Part shown: one piece after another, positions 12,397-23,274 of the stretch
Layout of the letters: every line of letters begins with the position of its first letter
Position numbering within the stretch: position 1 is the first letter of the stretch
Source: Mantis religiosa
Taxonomy: Eukaryota > Arthropoda > Insecta > Mantodea > Mantidae
Length of the DNA: 64,000 nucleotides
Assembly (NCBI GenBank): GCA_030765055.1
Contig: JAUKNK010000331.1
Span: 248,001 to 312,000, forward strand
Direction of reading: 5' to 3'
Translations under genes and position numbers: made by a program
The notes under the pieces: generated by a model
What the model was told of the DNA's origin: nothing
The model's database searches: none
Seen by the model: only the letters and a program-made list of their open reading frames with translations

Positions 12397-12954
12397 AACT
12401 ATTCATATAACTTTTTAAACAAATCCTGCTTAACAATAATAATTAGGGCACCAGTGATATCCACAGCAATGTGTATATATACCACAACACTATCATCCTT
12501 TATAATTTATGTTTAGTTATTCCAAAGAGAAGTGCACTTTCTTCATTCTATTTCTTTACAATAATGTAATTATTATCGTGGACATAGAAATTCTCATACT
12601 GACAGTCCTTGCACTTGTAATGCTGCTCATGCTAATTTCATCCAGGACTAATATTTTGATGCTGAGGATACAGATTTCCAGGCAACATACTTTAGTGAAA
12701 CAAAGAACACTTTCTGTATCTTGAGCTCCAAGTTCACATAAGTTAATAACTATCTTTGGAAAACGTTGACTGGTATTTTTAGTATGCTGCAGCTGCAACA
12801 GTTTGTAGACCCTCCTGCATCAGTAGCAGTTTCTTATCATATGAGTAACTGGCATTAATTATGAGTACCAGATTCAACTGGCAGAAACTGATGGGGCCTT
12901 CTTTAACATATTATGGTAATGGTTGTCATTCTATAGTGGAATGTCGATCAGGGT

Positions 12955-13098
12955 GAGTTATTTGAATGGGGTTTTCCCTTATCCTGAAAGACAAACGTCA
13001 GGTAACTCTAAGCTCTATAGACTCTGGGCTCATTTGAGCATCATTTGATCCATTCCATTTATCGTCCGATATGACAAAGTTGGAGGACTTAAATTACA
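12955..13098 (+). mobile_element. SINE 3' fragment
   Basis: Contains GTTTTCCCTTATCCTGAAAG, the GGTAACTCTAAGCTCTA block and CTCATTTGAGCATCATTTGA, ending in an A-rich run (13099-13110). It lacks the tRNA head. Same copy at 44690-44850. Confidence 0.65.
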
Positions 13099-13110
13099 CA
13101 AAAAAAAAAC

Positions 13111-13999
13111 ATTCCAAGTCTTATTAGCTCTGAAACTTCTACAGCATCTCTACTTCAGAAATCAATTATTTTGCAGCCTGCTTGACACCTTTCTGTTTCT
13201 CTGAGAAGAACCAAACCTCTGCACCTGGGGATTGTAGATATAAAAAAAGGCTATGTTTGTAATATTGCTTTTAATTGGAAATTAGTAACTGTAATTCATA
13301 GGTAATAAATAATACCTTCGGAGCAACAGATATGTCATTTCACCAAAGGATCTTAAAAACTGAATCAAACCCAAAGCCAGAAATCAGCCTTCTTCAAAAA
13401 CATGATTGATGTCTAGTACAACATTTACAGCAAACAGCATTTCCCTATTGCTTACAAGGGAACTGTCACTATGCTCACACCTGTATGTGCTTGAGAGTTT
13501 GATGGCATCATCTCTGCTCTATGTGGGGCCTGTGTGCGCAGTATAGATGGAAGTACCCAAAAATGATTCCAGAACATAGGAACAGATAGGCATAATACCA
13601 CGACACTGTATGGGAAGATTCTTACTCCTGACATGCAGTGATGTACACTTAGCATAAATAAGATGGTGTTTATATCCCTCTACTTCCAGTAATGTTGGCA
13701 AAACTGAGAAGCTATTGAGAGGGTGTGGTATGAATGAGTTAACCAGCTGCATGTAAGCTGTACTACACGTGCATCTGACTTGTAACAAGTGGTGGGATGA
13801 TAGTTTATGTTCAACATTGGTGAAATTACAGAATTACGAAAATATCCAATAAACTGTAGACACCCCATATAAAATTTGTTCTGACTTTCAGGAATACTGA
13901 GGGAAAAGTGATACATTCCACATCACAAACAAGGCATTACATTGGGGGAAAAAAATTAATTTTAAGTAACCCTATCATCTACTGAAAAGCAGCATTGTC
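13111..13999. other. no gene seen
   Basis: Intronic sequence shared with 44870-46530, but copy B carries about 760 extra bases at 45397-46160. Short minus-strand frames (13452-13916) are not convincing. Confidence 0.5.
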
Positions 14000-14011
14000 T
14001 TACAACCAAAA

Positions 14012-14259
14012 GGGCTGCACCGTGGCTCAGTGGCTAGACTGCTTGGCTCTCACCAAGGCGGCCCAGGTTCGATCCCAGGCGACCGCAAAGTGAGATTTGT
14101 GGTGGACAACACGGCGCTGGGGTGGGTTTTCTCCGGGACCTCCGGTTTCCCCCGCCATCTCATTCCACAGGTGCTCCATCTTCATCTCATGTATCACCAG
14201 TGTCACCGCCTGCGGTGCCGTATGCAGTAAAAGCGGGCATTAAACACTACACATTTCAT
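14012..14259 (+). mobile_element. full-length tRNA-derived SINE, copy A only
   Basis: The 248-bp element starts GGGCTGCACCGTGGCTCAGT (A box TGGCTCAGTGG), has B box GGTTCGATCCC, and ends GCATTAAACACTACACATTT. Perfect 12-bp target repeats TTACAACCAAAA flank it (14000-14011, 14260-14271). Copy B near 46540 holds the empty site (TTATAACCAAAATTTT). The head reads as a near-complete tRNA acceptor to T-arm region. Intact boxes and repeats mark it as a fairly recent insertion. Confidence 0.92.
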
Positions 14260-14386
14260 TTACAACCAAAATTTTAATATTTTGACAGTCCCTCAAAATA
14301 TAAAATGTGATTTAAAAATGTAAATTTGTGACACACACCATATACAGCAAGGTCAAGAAAAAATAGCCTGTTGATTTAACACTGAA

Positions 14387-14640
14387 GCCACATCATTGCC
14401 GAGTGGTTATACTACTTGGTTCTCAACAAGGTGACCTGTGTTGGATCCCAGGAGATGCATGTGAGATTTATGATGGACAACACAGCGCTGAGGCAGGGGA
14501 TCTGGGATCTCTGGTTTACCCCACCAATTTCCAGCAATTGCTCCATCATCACTTTCCTATCGTTTCATCTTGCTCTCATACCAGGCATCAAGCTCATTAG
14601 CCATCCTGGATTCTCTCTCTCATTGATACAGAGATTCCGT
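14387..14640 (+). mobile_element. older diverged SINE of the same family
   Basis: Resembles the neighbour at 14012 (GCCGAGTGGTTATACTACTT, GTTGGATCCC, GAGATTTATGATGGACAACA) but is diverged and lacks a clean tail. Copy B has it at 46655-46925, with an additional 3' stretch. It therefore predates the duplication. Confidence 0.75.
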
Positions 14641-15034
14641 TTTTATAACTCAAAACTTTGTACTCTTTTAGGTATCATGGTTTCCTTTCTTTTATTTTAA
14701 ATTTGTACCAAATCTTATAACTTTGCATTTGCAATCATCGATGTATCTTGATAGGTTTTGCTTTATATTTTAAACTGATTTGTCTTATGGCATTTACTAT
14801 TCTTCTATAGATGAAATGAATACAACATAACACAATACCAAGCTTCTTCACATCTTTCAGCAAAATAACACAAAAATATTCAAGAAATCCCCAACCAAAG
14901 TATCCTTTAGAACAAACAATTTTGCTGTTATTTTATTTCTTTAAAAATTACTGCAATGATTTTAATTCAAAGAGGTACTATATATTTAAGACATTTGCAC
15001 AAAGAATAAAGCATCCTACCTGAAAATTATTGTA

Positions 15035-16288
15035 TCAGGTGCGTTCAGAAACGAAACGAGCCGGAGACATAAGTACAGAAACCACTACCTATATGTTAGA
15101 AGTATTGGCACTGGCTGTTGAGATACTTAACCCAATGTGACACAAGGCGGGGAATGGCTGTCTCATAAAAAGTCCTGAAGCTGCGATGTGAGCCAGTGCC
15201 GCATGTACAGCTGGAAATTGTTGTCTGAGGTGAATCGTTTGCCGCTCAGAGCCTTTTTAAGGGGACCAAAAAGTGGCGTAGTCATAGGGAGAGAGACCTG
15301 GACTGTATGCAGGGTGGCTAGGAACTTCCCGTTTGAATTTCTGAAGCAGTGCACGGCTGAGTTGGCCGTATGAGGCTTTGCATTGTCGTGGAGCAGAATG
15401 ACTCCATGGATTGCCTGATTGTTTTGATTTGATTGCTTGGTGAAGGTTGGTCAAGAATTGCGGGGACATCTAGGTAAAAGAAGAATGCCAGTATAACCTT
15501 TCCTGCACTTGTGTGGATGGCCTTGGCTGTTTTTGGTGGTGGTTACCCCGGATACTCCCACTGGAGACTTTTTTGTTTTGATTCTGGTTCAATGTGCTGA
15601 CACCATGACTCATCTCCAGCCACCACTCGTGCCAGGAGCTCATTCCCTTCCCTAGCATAGCGGTGCAGATGACCAAGACAGTGGGCCATTTAACATGAAT
15701 CCTGGTGTGGTTGAACACTGTGGGGCACCCATTAGACACATACTTTGTGCAAGAGCAGTTGCTCCTTCATGATGTATCAACAAATCCAGCCTTAACAGCT
15801 ATGTCTTTCAATGTCACTCAGCGGTCCTGGGTAATGTGAGCAAGCTGGATGATGTCATCGGTAGTGCAATGTGGTGCTCTTGACCGTGCACCATCGTCTA
15901 TCGACACCTGCACTCCCCTGAAGCGTTTGAGCCACACCCTGACCCTTGCAAGGCACATGCAGTGTTCACCATACACTTGTGACATTCGACTATGAATGTC
16001 TGTTCCCCTACTTTTTCCACTGTCAGAAAATGAACAACACCTCTTTGCTCTTCTTTTGACACCTCCATTTCACTGTTTGCAATGTGACTGGCAGTGTTGG
16101 ATGATTGATGAATGCTGCTACTAGATTTGTATAGTCACGTGATGTGAAACGCATACCCTCTAGCGACGGGCTATGAACTTCCAGACTCTGGTTAGAACAA
16201 CACTTCATTACACATGCGACAATATTACCATCAGGTCACTAGTTTGTGGATACCAGACTCCAGCTTATTTCTTTTTGAACGCCCCTTA
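15035..16288 (-). mobile_element. mariner (DD34D) element, inactive, duplicated with the unit
   Basis: About 1.25 kb bounded by TA and imperfect terminal repeats of about 30 bp (left TCAGGTGCGTTCAGAAACGA, right on the minus strand TAAGGGGCGTTCAAAAAGAA). The minus strand carries a complete but broken transposase. The N-terminal part lies near 16060, then come the block HDNAKPHTA and the region HPAYSPGLSPYDYATF. The spacing of second to third Asp fits DD34D. Many stops and shifts break the frame (15163-15354, 15257-15469 and 15470-15739 are pieces). It sits in intron 2 of gene A. The copy at 47426-48681 occupies the same site. Confidence 0.88.
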
Positions 16289-16504
16289 TAAATAGGCTTC
16301 ATTCATTCCTCTGCATTAAAACTGAATTTTATATAACCATCTTTATCTTGGTATAATTGTGCTATGCTAAGTTGTTTAAAGGTGTACTCATTAACAAAAT
16401 AAAGTTGTAATAAAAGTTGAGTGTTGTTTCCATATGTTCCACGGAACTAACACCACAATGTTTCCTTTAAAATAATATCTGTATCAAATTAATCAACTGA
16501 CAAT
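16289..16504. other. intronic, no element seen
   Basis: Shared with 48682-48898; AT-rich. Confidence 0.5.
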
Positions 16505-16509
16505 CTTAC

Positions 16510-16541
16510 CTTAAGTATTTTACTGAAGTGCAGTTCTCACC
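16510..16541 (-). CDS. zinc-finger gene A, 32-nt mini-exon
   Basis: On the minus strand: acceptor TATTGTTACAG, then GGTGAGAACTGC...TACTTAAG, then donor GTAAGATTG. It reads GENCTSVKYL and leaves two bases (AG). Those two bases plus the leading A of the terminal exon form an Arg codon, and the first exon ends in phase 0, so all three exons join in frame. The duplicate at 48904-48935 keeps both splice sites and the length exactly, with one amino-acid change (G to D). Conservation of length, phase and sites is strong evidence that it is a real exon, though no transcript was seen. Confidence 0.85.
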
Positions 16542-16778
16542 CTGTAACAATAAATCAAATATTTATCTATAAAGCATTAGTTAAATATTCTGCTAGGCCT
16601 ATTATGTTTGTAAGCAACAGTTTTGATTCACTTGAAAAGTATTCTCTGGTATTAGTTGAATAATAAGTAAAACGCAACATTGCAGTCTCTTGTTTATTTT
16701 ACAATAACCAGAAGTATTTATATCTGTTTAGTTTTCAGTAATAATGTTTAACTAAAAAGTTTACCTATAGTACCAGGA

Positions 16779-17099
16779 ATCTCCCGGTTTCTATCTAGTC
16801 GCTCTTACCTATTGAGCTACCATGGCCAACATAAGAGCAACTGGATGGAAACCAGGAGATCTGTTTCAAATCCCGGGCGTGGCATTGAATTTTTTTATGT
16901 GGACTATCTATTAGGAACATTAGCCTATACACAGCTAGTGTGAAGAAATGATTAATTTCCATCAATTAACTTAAATAATAAGAGTTTAATGATAAAGGCT
17001 GGGACTCAAGTACTCACAATAGTAAGTTGCCACAAACAGTGTATCTCTAATACGAGAGCCCCTAGTGATTTACCGGCAATATATATATATATGAGTCAA
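16779..17099. repeat. SINE foldback: opposed tRNA-like heads, then SINE tail
   Basis: Arms of 29 nt (16779-16807 and 16832-16860, four mismatches) are inverted around a 24-nt loop. The left arm with the loop is the reverse of a tRNA-like head (minus: GGCCATGGTAGCTCA, an A box). The right arm continues into TTTCAAATCCCGGGC, a B box. The tail runs on with ATGATTAATTTCCATCAATT and CGAGAGCCCCTAGTG, matching 30350-30470. Same arrangement at 49173-49254 in copy B. Confidence 0.75.
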
Positions 17100-17245
17100 A
17101 TGGAGAATGTAGGACAGGGATCTGCACTGCGCGGACAAGCAAGGGAACTGGTGCATGCACTGCGTCAATATTTTGAAAAAGAGAGGGAACATGGAGGCCC
17201 CCTCTTAGACGTTAATGAAGTTGGCAAAAGAATTATGACTACTAT
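17100..17245 (+). pseudogene. N-terminal fragment of an IS630-like transposase
   Basis: The frame reads GSALRGQARELVHALRQYF then EKEREHGGPLLDVNEVGKR. A 'GQARE-hydrophobic ... F-x-x-E ... GGP ... V-x-x-V-x-x-R' start is what I know from insect DDE_3 transposases, where it precedes a helix-turn-helix. The frame is cut at 17246 by a Penelope-like insertion. In copy B (52781-52910) the same block has a frameshift. Family assignment is from memory of the motif. Confidence 0.5.
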
Positions 17246-17885
17246 TAAATTTTAGATGAGTCGTATTTTTTACACATCTACTTCACTTTCGTACCTATTT
17301 TGAGGACATGTTTCGCAAATCATCGTTTGCATCTACGGCTCTTATGCGACTAAAGCTTGATCCAGCGGTGTGGGTAATTCTGGGGTTGCTGCTGCCATCT
17401 GTTGATTTAGTGATGAACTGAAATGTGGGATTCTCTTCTGGCGGGATTTCAAAGTTCATTAGTTGGTTTTTATGTTTTTCTATGTATATCCTCTCCCATA
17501 TGACGAGTTCACTATGTTTTTGTACGTATTTTAGTAATTCTGTGCTATCTTCAATTTCATGATTTTCAGACCAGAAATGAGCTGCTATTGCAGACTTATC
17601 AATATTTTTGTATCTTAAATGCCTGAAGTGTTCTTTCTTTCTAGTGCCTATGTTTCTTTTTGTCCTATGTAAATTTTTTCACAGTCTTTACATTTAATCT
17701 TGTAAATGCCTGACTTTTCCTCTGGTTTGATCTTATCAGTATTATTACTGTGAAGTAGGTTTTTAATGTTGTAATTGTTTTTTGGTGCCAATGTTATATT
17801 GTGTAAAAAATATGACTCATCTAAAATTTAATAATTTAATAATTTTTCGCTTCACTGTGGTGTTCCAATACAGTTAAATCTCGAT
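17246..17885 (-). mobile_element. Penelope-like element insert with 12-bp target repeat and terminal inverted repeats
   Basis: Copy-A-only insert of 640 bp. The target repeat TATGACTACTAT flanks it (17234-17245, 17886-17897), and copy B at about 52906 has the uninterrupted site. Thirty-two-base inverted repeats lie near the ends: 17246-17277, and 17800-17831 reversed, one mismatch. The minus strand reads SGIYKIKCKDCEKIYIGQ, then EHFRHLRYKNIDKSAIAAHF, a GIY-YIG nuclease with one frameshift, followed by its C-terminal tail. The reverse transcriptase is missing, so it is 5' truncated. Confidence 0.8.
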
Positions 17886-17897
17886 ATATGACTACTA

Positions 17898-18350
17898 TCT
17901 TTCTTAAGAAAATGTACAGCTGAGCATTCTAAGCTTCATAAGTGTAACTTGTGTATTAAGCCTACATTAGGTACACTAAGTTAAAATGCATGTTCTGAAT
18001 TCTTAGTTTTGAAAAGCCTTTGAGCATTTAAAAACAATTCTATTATTTGGGTGTTCAGAAAAATGATTGAGTAAACTATTAGGTTTAATGCAAAACTGTA
18101 TATTAGGTTTCTCTTGCTTGCTCTTAATCCCCGCTTTCTAAGAAAAACTCCAAGACAGATGCTTTATAAATTGAAAGAGTGCTGAACATTTTCATCTGTA
18201 CATTGCCTCAACAGAGTATCATTCAAAACTGTTTGCATTTGTTAGAAATATCAACAATTCAAATTAGGTAGTTTCAGCGCTTTCTTCTGTCTAAACATTG
18301 TGCGCACCAAGGCAATCATATGCGGCAACGTCACAGAATCCTAAAATTTC
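17898..18350. other. intronic, no gene seen
   Basis: Shared nearly base for base with 52915-53390; AT-rich. Confidence 0.5.
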
Positions 18351-18372
18351 AACGTCACAGAATCTGCCTTTG

Positions 18373-18989
18373 AGTTGCAGATGACCAAGACAATAGGCCA
18401 TTTAACATGCTTCCTGGTGTGGTTGAAGACTGTGGGGCACCCATTAAGCACACACTTTGTGCAAGAGCAGTAATTTCTTCATGATGGTGTGAACACTTCT
18501 GACTCTCAATCCGACCTCGGCAGCTATGGCTTTTACTGTCATTGGTGGTCCTGGGTAATGAATGCATCAACCAGCTGGACGATGTCATCGGTAATGCAGA
18601 GTGATGCTCCAGACTGTGCATCACCGGCTAATGTTACCTGTCCTTCCTTGACCCTGCAAGGGACATGCAGTGTTTCCGTACACTTGTGACATTCATCAAT
18701 GTCTGTTCCCCCTAGTCCTACCGCTGTCAGAAAATGAACAACACCTGTTTGCTCTTCTTTTGATGCCTCCATTTCACTGTTTGCAATATGAAATGGCAAG
18801 TTGGATGATTGATGCATGCTGCTGCTAACTTTGTATAGTCACGTGACGTGCACGCATGCCCTTTAGCGATGGGCTGTGAACTTCCACCCTTTGGTCAAAA
18901 CAGCACTTCGTTACACATGCCACGGTATTACCATTGTCACTGGTTTGCGCATAACAGACTCCAGCTCGTTTCTTTTTGAATGCCCCTTA
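18373..18989 (-). mobile_element. mariner fragment, transposase N-terminal half
   Basis: The minus-strand frame 18817-18539 begins near MEASKEEQTGVVHFLTAVG and includes LAGDAQSGASLCITDDIVQL, the helix-turn-helix start of the mariner family seen at 15035. The outer end GGGGCATTCAAAAAGAAACG matches its terminal repeat. The C-terminal half and the other terminal repeat are gone. Copy B (53405-53896) has lost a further 130 bp or so. Confidence 0.8.
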
Positions 18990-19600
18990 TACATCATCTG
19001 AAGTTAGACTTTTCTGTCACATTTCAGGATAGTCTCCATTTCTTTGTGCATATTTTTAACATTTTTCTGCAAGTTTCAAAATAATTTACAGCAGAACTTG
19101 TTCCAGCATCTGAAGACACTGGCACACTTCTTTTTAAAATCCATCCATTTCATAACGTTGGCATCACAACTGTGTCTTAACAGAAGTGAAAATATTGTAG
19201 TCGGAGGGTGCCAAATTGGGATTGTAGAAAGCATATGGAAGAATTTTCCACCCCAGTAGCTTAATCTTCAACACAGTGACACAAGCAGTATAAGGACATG
19301 CATTATCATGTTGTATAATGATCTATATCTAGAGTTTGTTGCACAATGCATGATGGAGCTTCAGAAGATTCTGGATACAAAAGGCAGCATTTATAGTTTG
19401 TTTACCCAGTACATACCAAAAATCAGTACCTAACTTTTCTAGAAGATTCCACTGTATTTTTCTTCTTCAAGTAGTATCATACCATAATCTATTCTGCTGC
19501 TTTATTTCAGGCTCATAAAGATGTAAGTAGCTTTTATTGTGAAGCAGTTATTATGTCAAAAGCCATAGCAATGTTAAATTTATTTACTTATGGTTAATAT
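18990..19600. other. intronic, no gene seen
   Basis: Shared with 53897-54513. Contains a T/A-rich stretch and no recognisable frame. Confidence 0.5.
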
Positions 19601-20025
19601 TGTCATGGCAAAACCCATAAAAGGTTTGGCGCAGATAGATAATAGACAGATACTGTTTCACGAAGATAAAGAGCTTGCCTAAGCAGCTAAACATAGCGCC
19701 AGAGATAAAAGACTTGCCGGCACAGATATAGTTACATTCTAGAACATTCGTGTTGTATCTGGTGACATGTTAGAGAACATTCTATAACAGTCTGGAATTC
19801 ATGAATGGGTGTATAAAAAGAAACCATGGCTAGTGATCGAGCAGTCATAAACAGAGCTGATGTTGTAAACAGGTGTAATCACAATGCTGTTGTGGTCATC
19901 AAACTTGGTAGATTGTGATTGGGTATCTAATGTAATACTCCTACTGTGAGTGTATTTCTACGCAAATAAAGCACGATTTGAATTTCTGCAAATTGGACTT
20001 TTAATTCTACAAGCCCACAAAGTCA
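19601..20025 (+). mobile_element. 5' LTR of a truncated Ty3-type element
   Basis: 425 bp starting TGTCATGGCAAAACCC and ending CCCACAAAGTCA, followed by a primer-binding site TGGTGTCAGGAATGGGA at 20030 that looks complementary to a tRNA-Leu 3' end. A TATAAAA box (about 19812) and AATAAA (about 19966) lie inside. The orthologous LTR in copy B is 54514-54938. Confidence 0.8.
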
Positions 20026-20028
20026 AAA

Positions 20029-20460
20029 TTGGTGTCAGGAATGGGATATTTGACCATGGACGCGGCATTGCAAGAGATTTTAGAGAAAATGGAAGAAATT
20101 ATGGCCGAGTTAACAACAAAGACGGAAACGGCAAACAACTACCTGGCAGAGGAACTGAAAGAAATGGCTAACGACAACCTCATCGCCGAGCCGAAGGAAA
20201 TAAAGACGGCGAATGACAAACTCGCTGCAAAGAGGGAAGCTGCAAACAACTTGGCCACGACAATGACTGCGAAGATGACCGAACTGACCACGGAAATGAA
20301 AGCGGCGAATGAGGCCCTCGCCACAAAGTTTGAAGAGCTGTTGGCTGGCGTAAAGGAGGACGTTACAGAATTGGCGAGCGCGTCGAAGATCTGGCGAGCC
20401 GCGTTAACGCGCTGGAGGGAAAGGCCGACAACGACACAAAGTCCCTGAATGCCATTATGG
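20029..20460 (+). pseudogene. gag fragment of the LTR element
   Basis: The frame encodes a coiled-coil gag N-terminus rich in Ala, Glu, Lys and Asn (NNLATTMTAKMTELTTEMKA), like the gag genes at 49794, 54954 and 62578. A missing base after GAATTGG shifts the frame near 20375. At 20465 the sequence switches abruptly to DNA that in copy B lies beyond the whole element (58302). A deletion of about 2.9 kb has therefore removed the rest of gag, pol and the 3' LTR. Confidence 0.82.
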
Positions 20461-20739
20461 AGGACGTCGTTCAATTGCCTGTCACAGAACTTGTCAAAAA
20501 GCTTTTGTCTTTGTTTTGAAAAATCAGGTGCTGCTTCTTCTCTCAAGTTTGTGGTCTTTGTTCAATAAATGTGGGTTCCAGTGAGCACAAAATTTTCAAT
20601 AACCTGAATTTTTAATTTCTTGCACTATATATCAAACTACTGGAAGTATATGGTGTGCACAAATAATTTGAGCGGTTTCAATTATTAGAGCATTATTATT
20701 TGTCTGAAATCTACAAACACTGTATACTCAGATATGCAA

Positions 20740-21100
20740 CTAATAAAGCTATGACATGAGCTAGTTCTCCAAAATACCAGGTAGATGTGTCCTGTAATCA
20801 GTTTATTACTGCAGAAGAAGGTACTGTAAATTTTAGACTGTGATACCATGCAGAAAACATTCAGTTCAGGTGAATCATGAAGGTATGGCATGGCGAAATG
20901 GGGCTTTTCAGTTCTCTAAATCCTTACATTGTGCTGTTCATTTTACCACTCAGAAAGAATGCTGCTTCCTCATTGAAAACAATTTTATCACAAAACTTAT
21001 TGTGTTCCATGCCTCCTGGAAACTGGTACAAAATTCAAAGCATTTCAATTTGTCCTCAGGTGATAATGCTTGTAACAGGTGCAAATGGTAGGATGTACCT
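20740..21100 (-). pseudogene. decayed IS630/Tc1-like transposase, partial
   Basis: Minus-strand pieces in different frames resemble an insect DDE transposase: NEEAAFFLSGKMNSTM (like 'DEAxFHLSGxVN') and later VLENxLMSQLQTDTIIYY. The copy at 58600-59240 continues into HDGAPP and WGYVKDVFYTPPLP. Here a deletion at about 20758 removes that second half. Stops and shifts are numerous. Confidence 0.5.
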
Positions 21101-21699
21101 TGAGTTTTCTTCTTTAACACATTCCAAACATTCAAAGGCAGGATGTTCAATTTTCTACTGACTCAATGAGTTGATTTTTGTGGGCTGCATGTGAGGCTAG
21201 CTTACAAATGGTCAACTGTTTCTTCTGGCACTCTCAGCTGGCCTATTCATGTGACCTTATGCAGGCATTCCGTGGTTATCAACTGTTGATACCATTTGTG
21301 TATAGAGTTGGTAGCGAGTGCTTCTTTCGAGTACTTTGTTTCATCGCACGATTGTCTCAAATTTACTTAATGAAACTCAGCAGTTCAAGAGTGACTCCTA
21401 GAAGGTTCATTTGAATATTTGTGTTTTCATCTCATGGATGAAATAGTCAGCCATATCCTAACACTGATGGTGCCAATGCAGACCTCTCCATAGCCACATT
21501 ACAGTCTGTAGTTAACTTCAGCAGCAATTTTTTTTTCTTTAACGAGGAATTCAATGACAGCATACTGTCACCATGTGGCATAGTTGTGCTCCTGCGACAG
21601 GCCACAGCTGGGTGCTTGCCTGGACAGCTGGACACTTGCCAAGGATAGGTTGCTATGACGAAAGCTAGGAAAGGGAAACCTGTAATATAGCAAGCATCA
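21101..21699. other. intronic, no gene recognised
   Basis: Matches 59293-59890. Frames such as 21178-21414 are kept in both copies only because the DNA is near-identical; no domain is visible. Confidence 0.45.
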
Positions 21700-22272
21700 G
21701 ATCAGCCTACCACTACAGCCTGCATCCCATTTACCAGCAACCTATCTGGCAGAAGCAACAGAATTCTCGCCAAAGATATCAAGACCATGCACAAGCCACC
21801 TCCCAAGATTAAAGATCTGTTAAGACCAATGAAAGACAAACTGGACTTCCAAGTTCCAGGAGTGTACCGCATTTCCTGTGAATGTGGGAGACTGCATATA
21901 GGACAAACCGGAAGGACCAGCGCTACCAGAATAAACGAACATGAATGGAGCATTCGCTTAATGCAACATGAGAAGTCTGGGCTGGCAGAGCATTGTTTTG
22001 ATAATGAACATAGAGCCAACTTTCGGGAGATGACAATCTTGGCAAAATGCAACAGTTACTGGGAGCGGAGAACTAAAGAGGCTTTGGCCATTTCCTCCGA
22101 GAGGAGCAAGCTTAATCGTGATGCTGGATTTCAGTTCAGCACCTCTTGGAAACCGGCCTTAAAATGGAAATCCATCAACCTAAGAAGCACAGTTCAATAC
22201 GGCTTGACAATCAAGTTAAGTAGTTACGTTTCTTTGACTCAATTAACTTTCTATACTCACACCATCTCCTGA
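21700..22272 (+). pseudogene. Penelope-like element, GIY-YIG nuclease domain
   Basis: A plus-strand frame, antisense to gene A and inside its intron 1. It is open from about 21702 through the ATG at 21787 to a TGA at 22270-22272. Sequence before the domain (ACIPFTSNLSGRSNRILAKD) fits the usual linker. The nuclease core follows: GVYRISCECGRLHIGQTGR, then RINEHEWSIR, AEHCFDNEH and KEALAISSERSKLNRD. The YIG triplet has become HIG. The reverse transcriptase is absent, so this is a 5'-truncated Penelope-like copy. The duplicate is 59891-60463 and also open, unusual for a dead fragment but explained by a fairly young duplication. Confidence 0.85.
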
Positions 22273-23270
22273 CTTGGTATTTAAGTTACGGAAAACAGTC
22301 TTTTGTTCTGTAATGGGAATTTTGATAGTGTTTTGTCTTTGTTTATATTGGTGTTATATTCAGTGTTTCATTTGAGTTTATAACATTTAATAAATATCCT
22401 GATGATTGGAGTGATGCACACTCCCTAAACATCGATTTTTAATTGTCTTTTCACTTGGCTGGCTTCCCAAGTAAAACTTGAGCAAATAAACACATGTTCT
22501 TTTAGTGGAAACTGACACACCATGTTTACTGTATCAAGAGAAGCACTTGACTGACTGCAACTTACACAGCCGAGCAAGGTATGGTGCCAATGCATCTTCG
22601 AGCTGAAATTGCTACTAAATGGCAAGGGCATCATGCACGAGGGAAAGCAGCGACTAGTTTATCTTAACAAACAAGGCAGGATTTTAGTGACCTCCAACAA
22701 TAAGGGATAGAAACGATGATTAAAATCTTAAACAATTATTTCTGAAGGGGAAGAGATTTCATATTACCAAAGTTTCCTTTAATTTAACTAAACATTGCAA
22801 TAAAAGGATACTTTTGTATACATATTGCAAAACTTCAATAACATCAGTTTTAGAAGCTGACAAAAATAACTTTTATAACCTTAAAAATTTTTGCCACAAT
22901 TATTTTTACCTCTTTTCACAAAAATAAATCCTACTGAACTAAATGGACCTGTGTAAATTTATATTATTACACACAGTGAAAATTACAAGCTACCTTACAG
23001 AATTCAGAAATCAACATAACAGTTTTTGTTTTAGTTATCTGTATTATTTAAACATTCTGGTAACTATGCAGTAGAACCTGGTGTAAATCACAGACCAATT
23101 AGAACTTTCAAGAACTTCACTTAATATTGTGCAGCTAGAGAACTTTGTATAAGTGTATTAATAAATATTAACATATTAGTTGATCATTCTAAAGCATATA
23201 TTCCCATTAAAATATAACACAAATATTTTGAAGAAAAAAAAATAAAGGAGTACATATTTGAATCTAAATC
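22273..23270. other. intron 1 of gene A, no element recognised
   Basis: Near-identical to 60464-61460. AT-rich, with no clear repeat head or open frame. Confidence 0.55.
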
Positions 23271-23274
23271 TTAC

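Noticed and set aside
14012..14085. Functional tRNA gene
   Set aside because: It is the head of a SINE with target-site repeats; the 3' part is not an acceptor stem partner.
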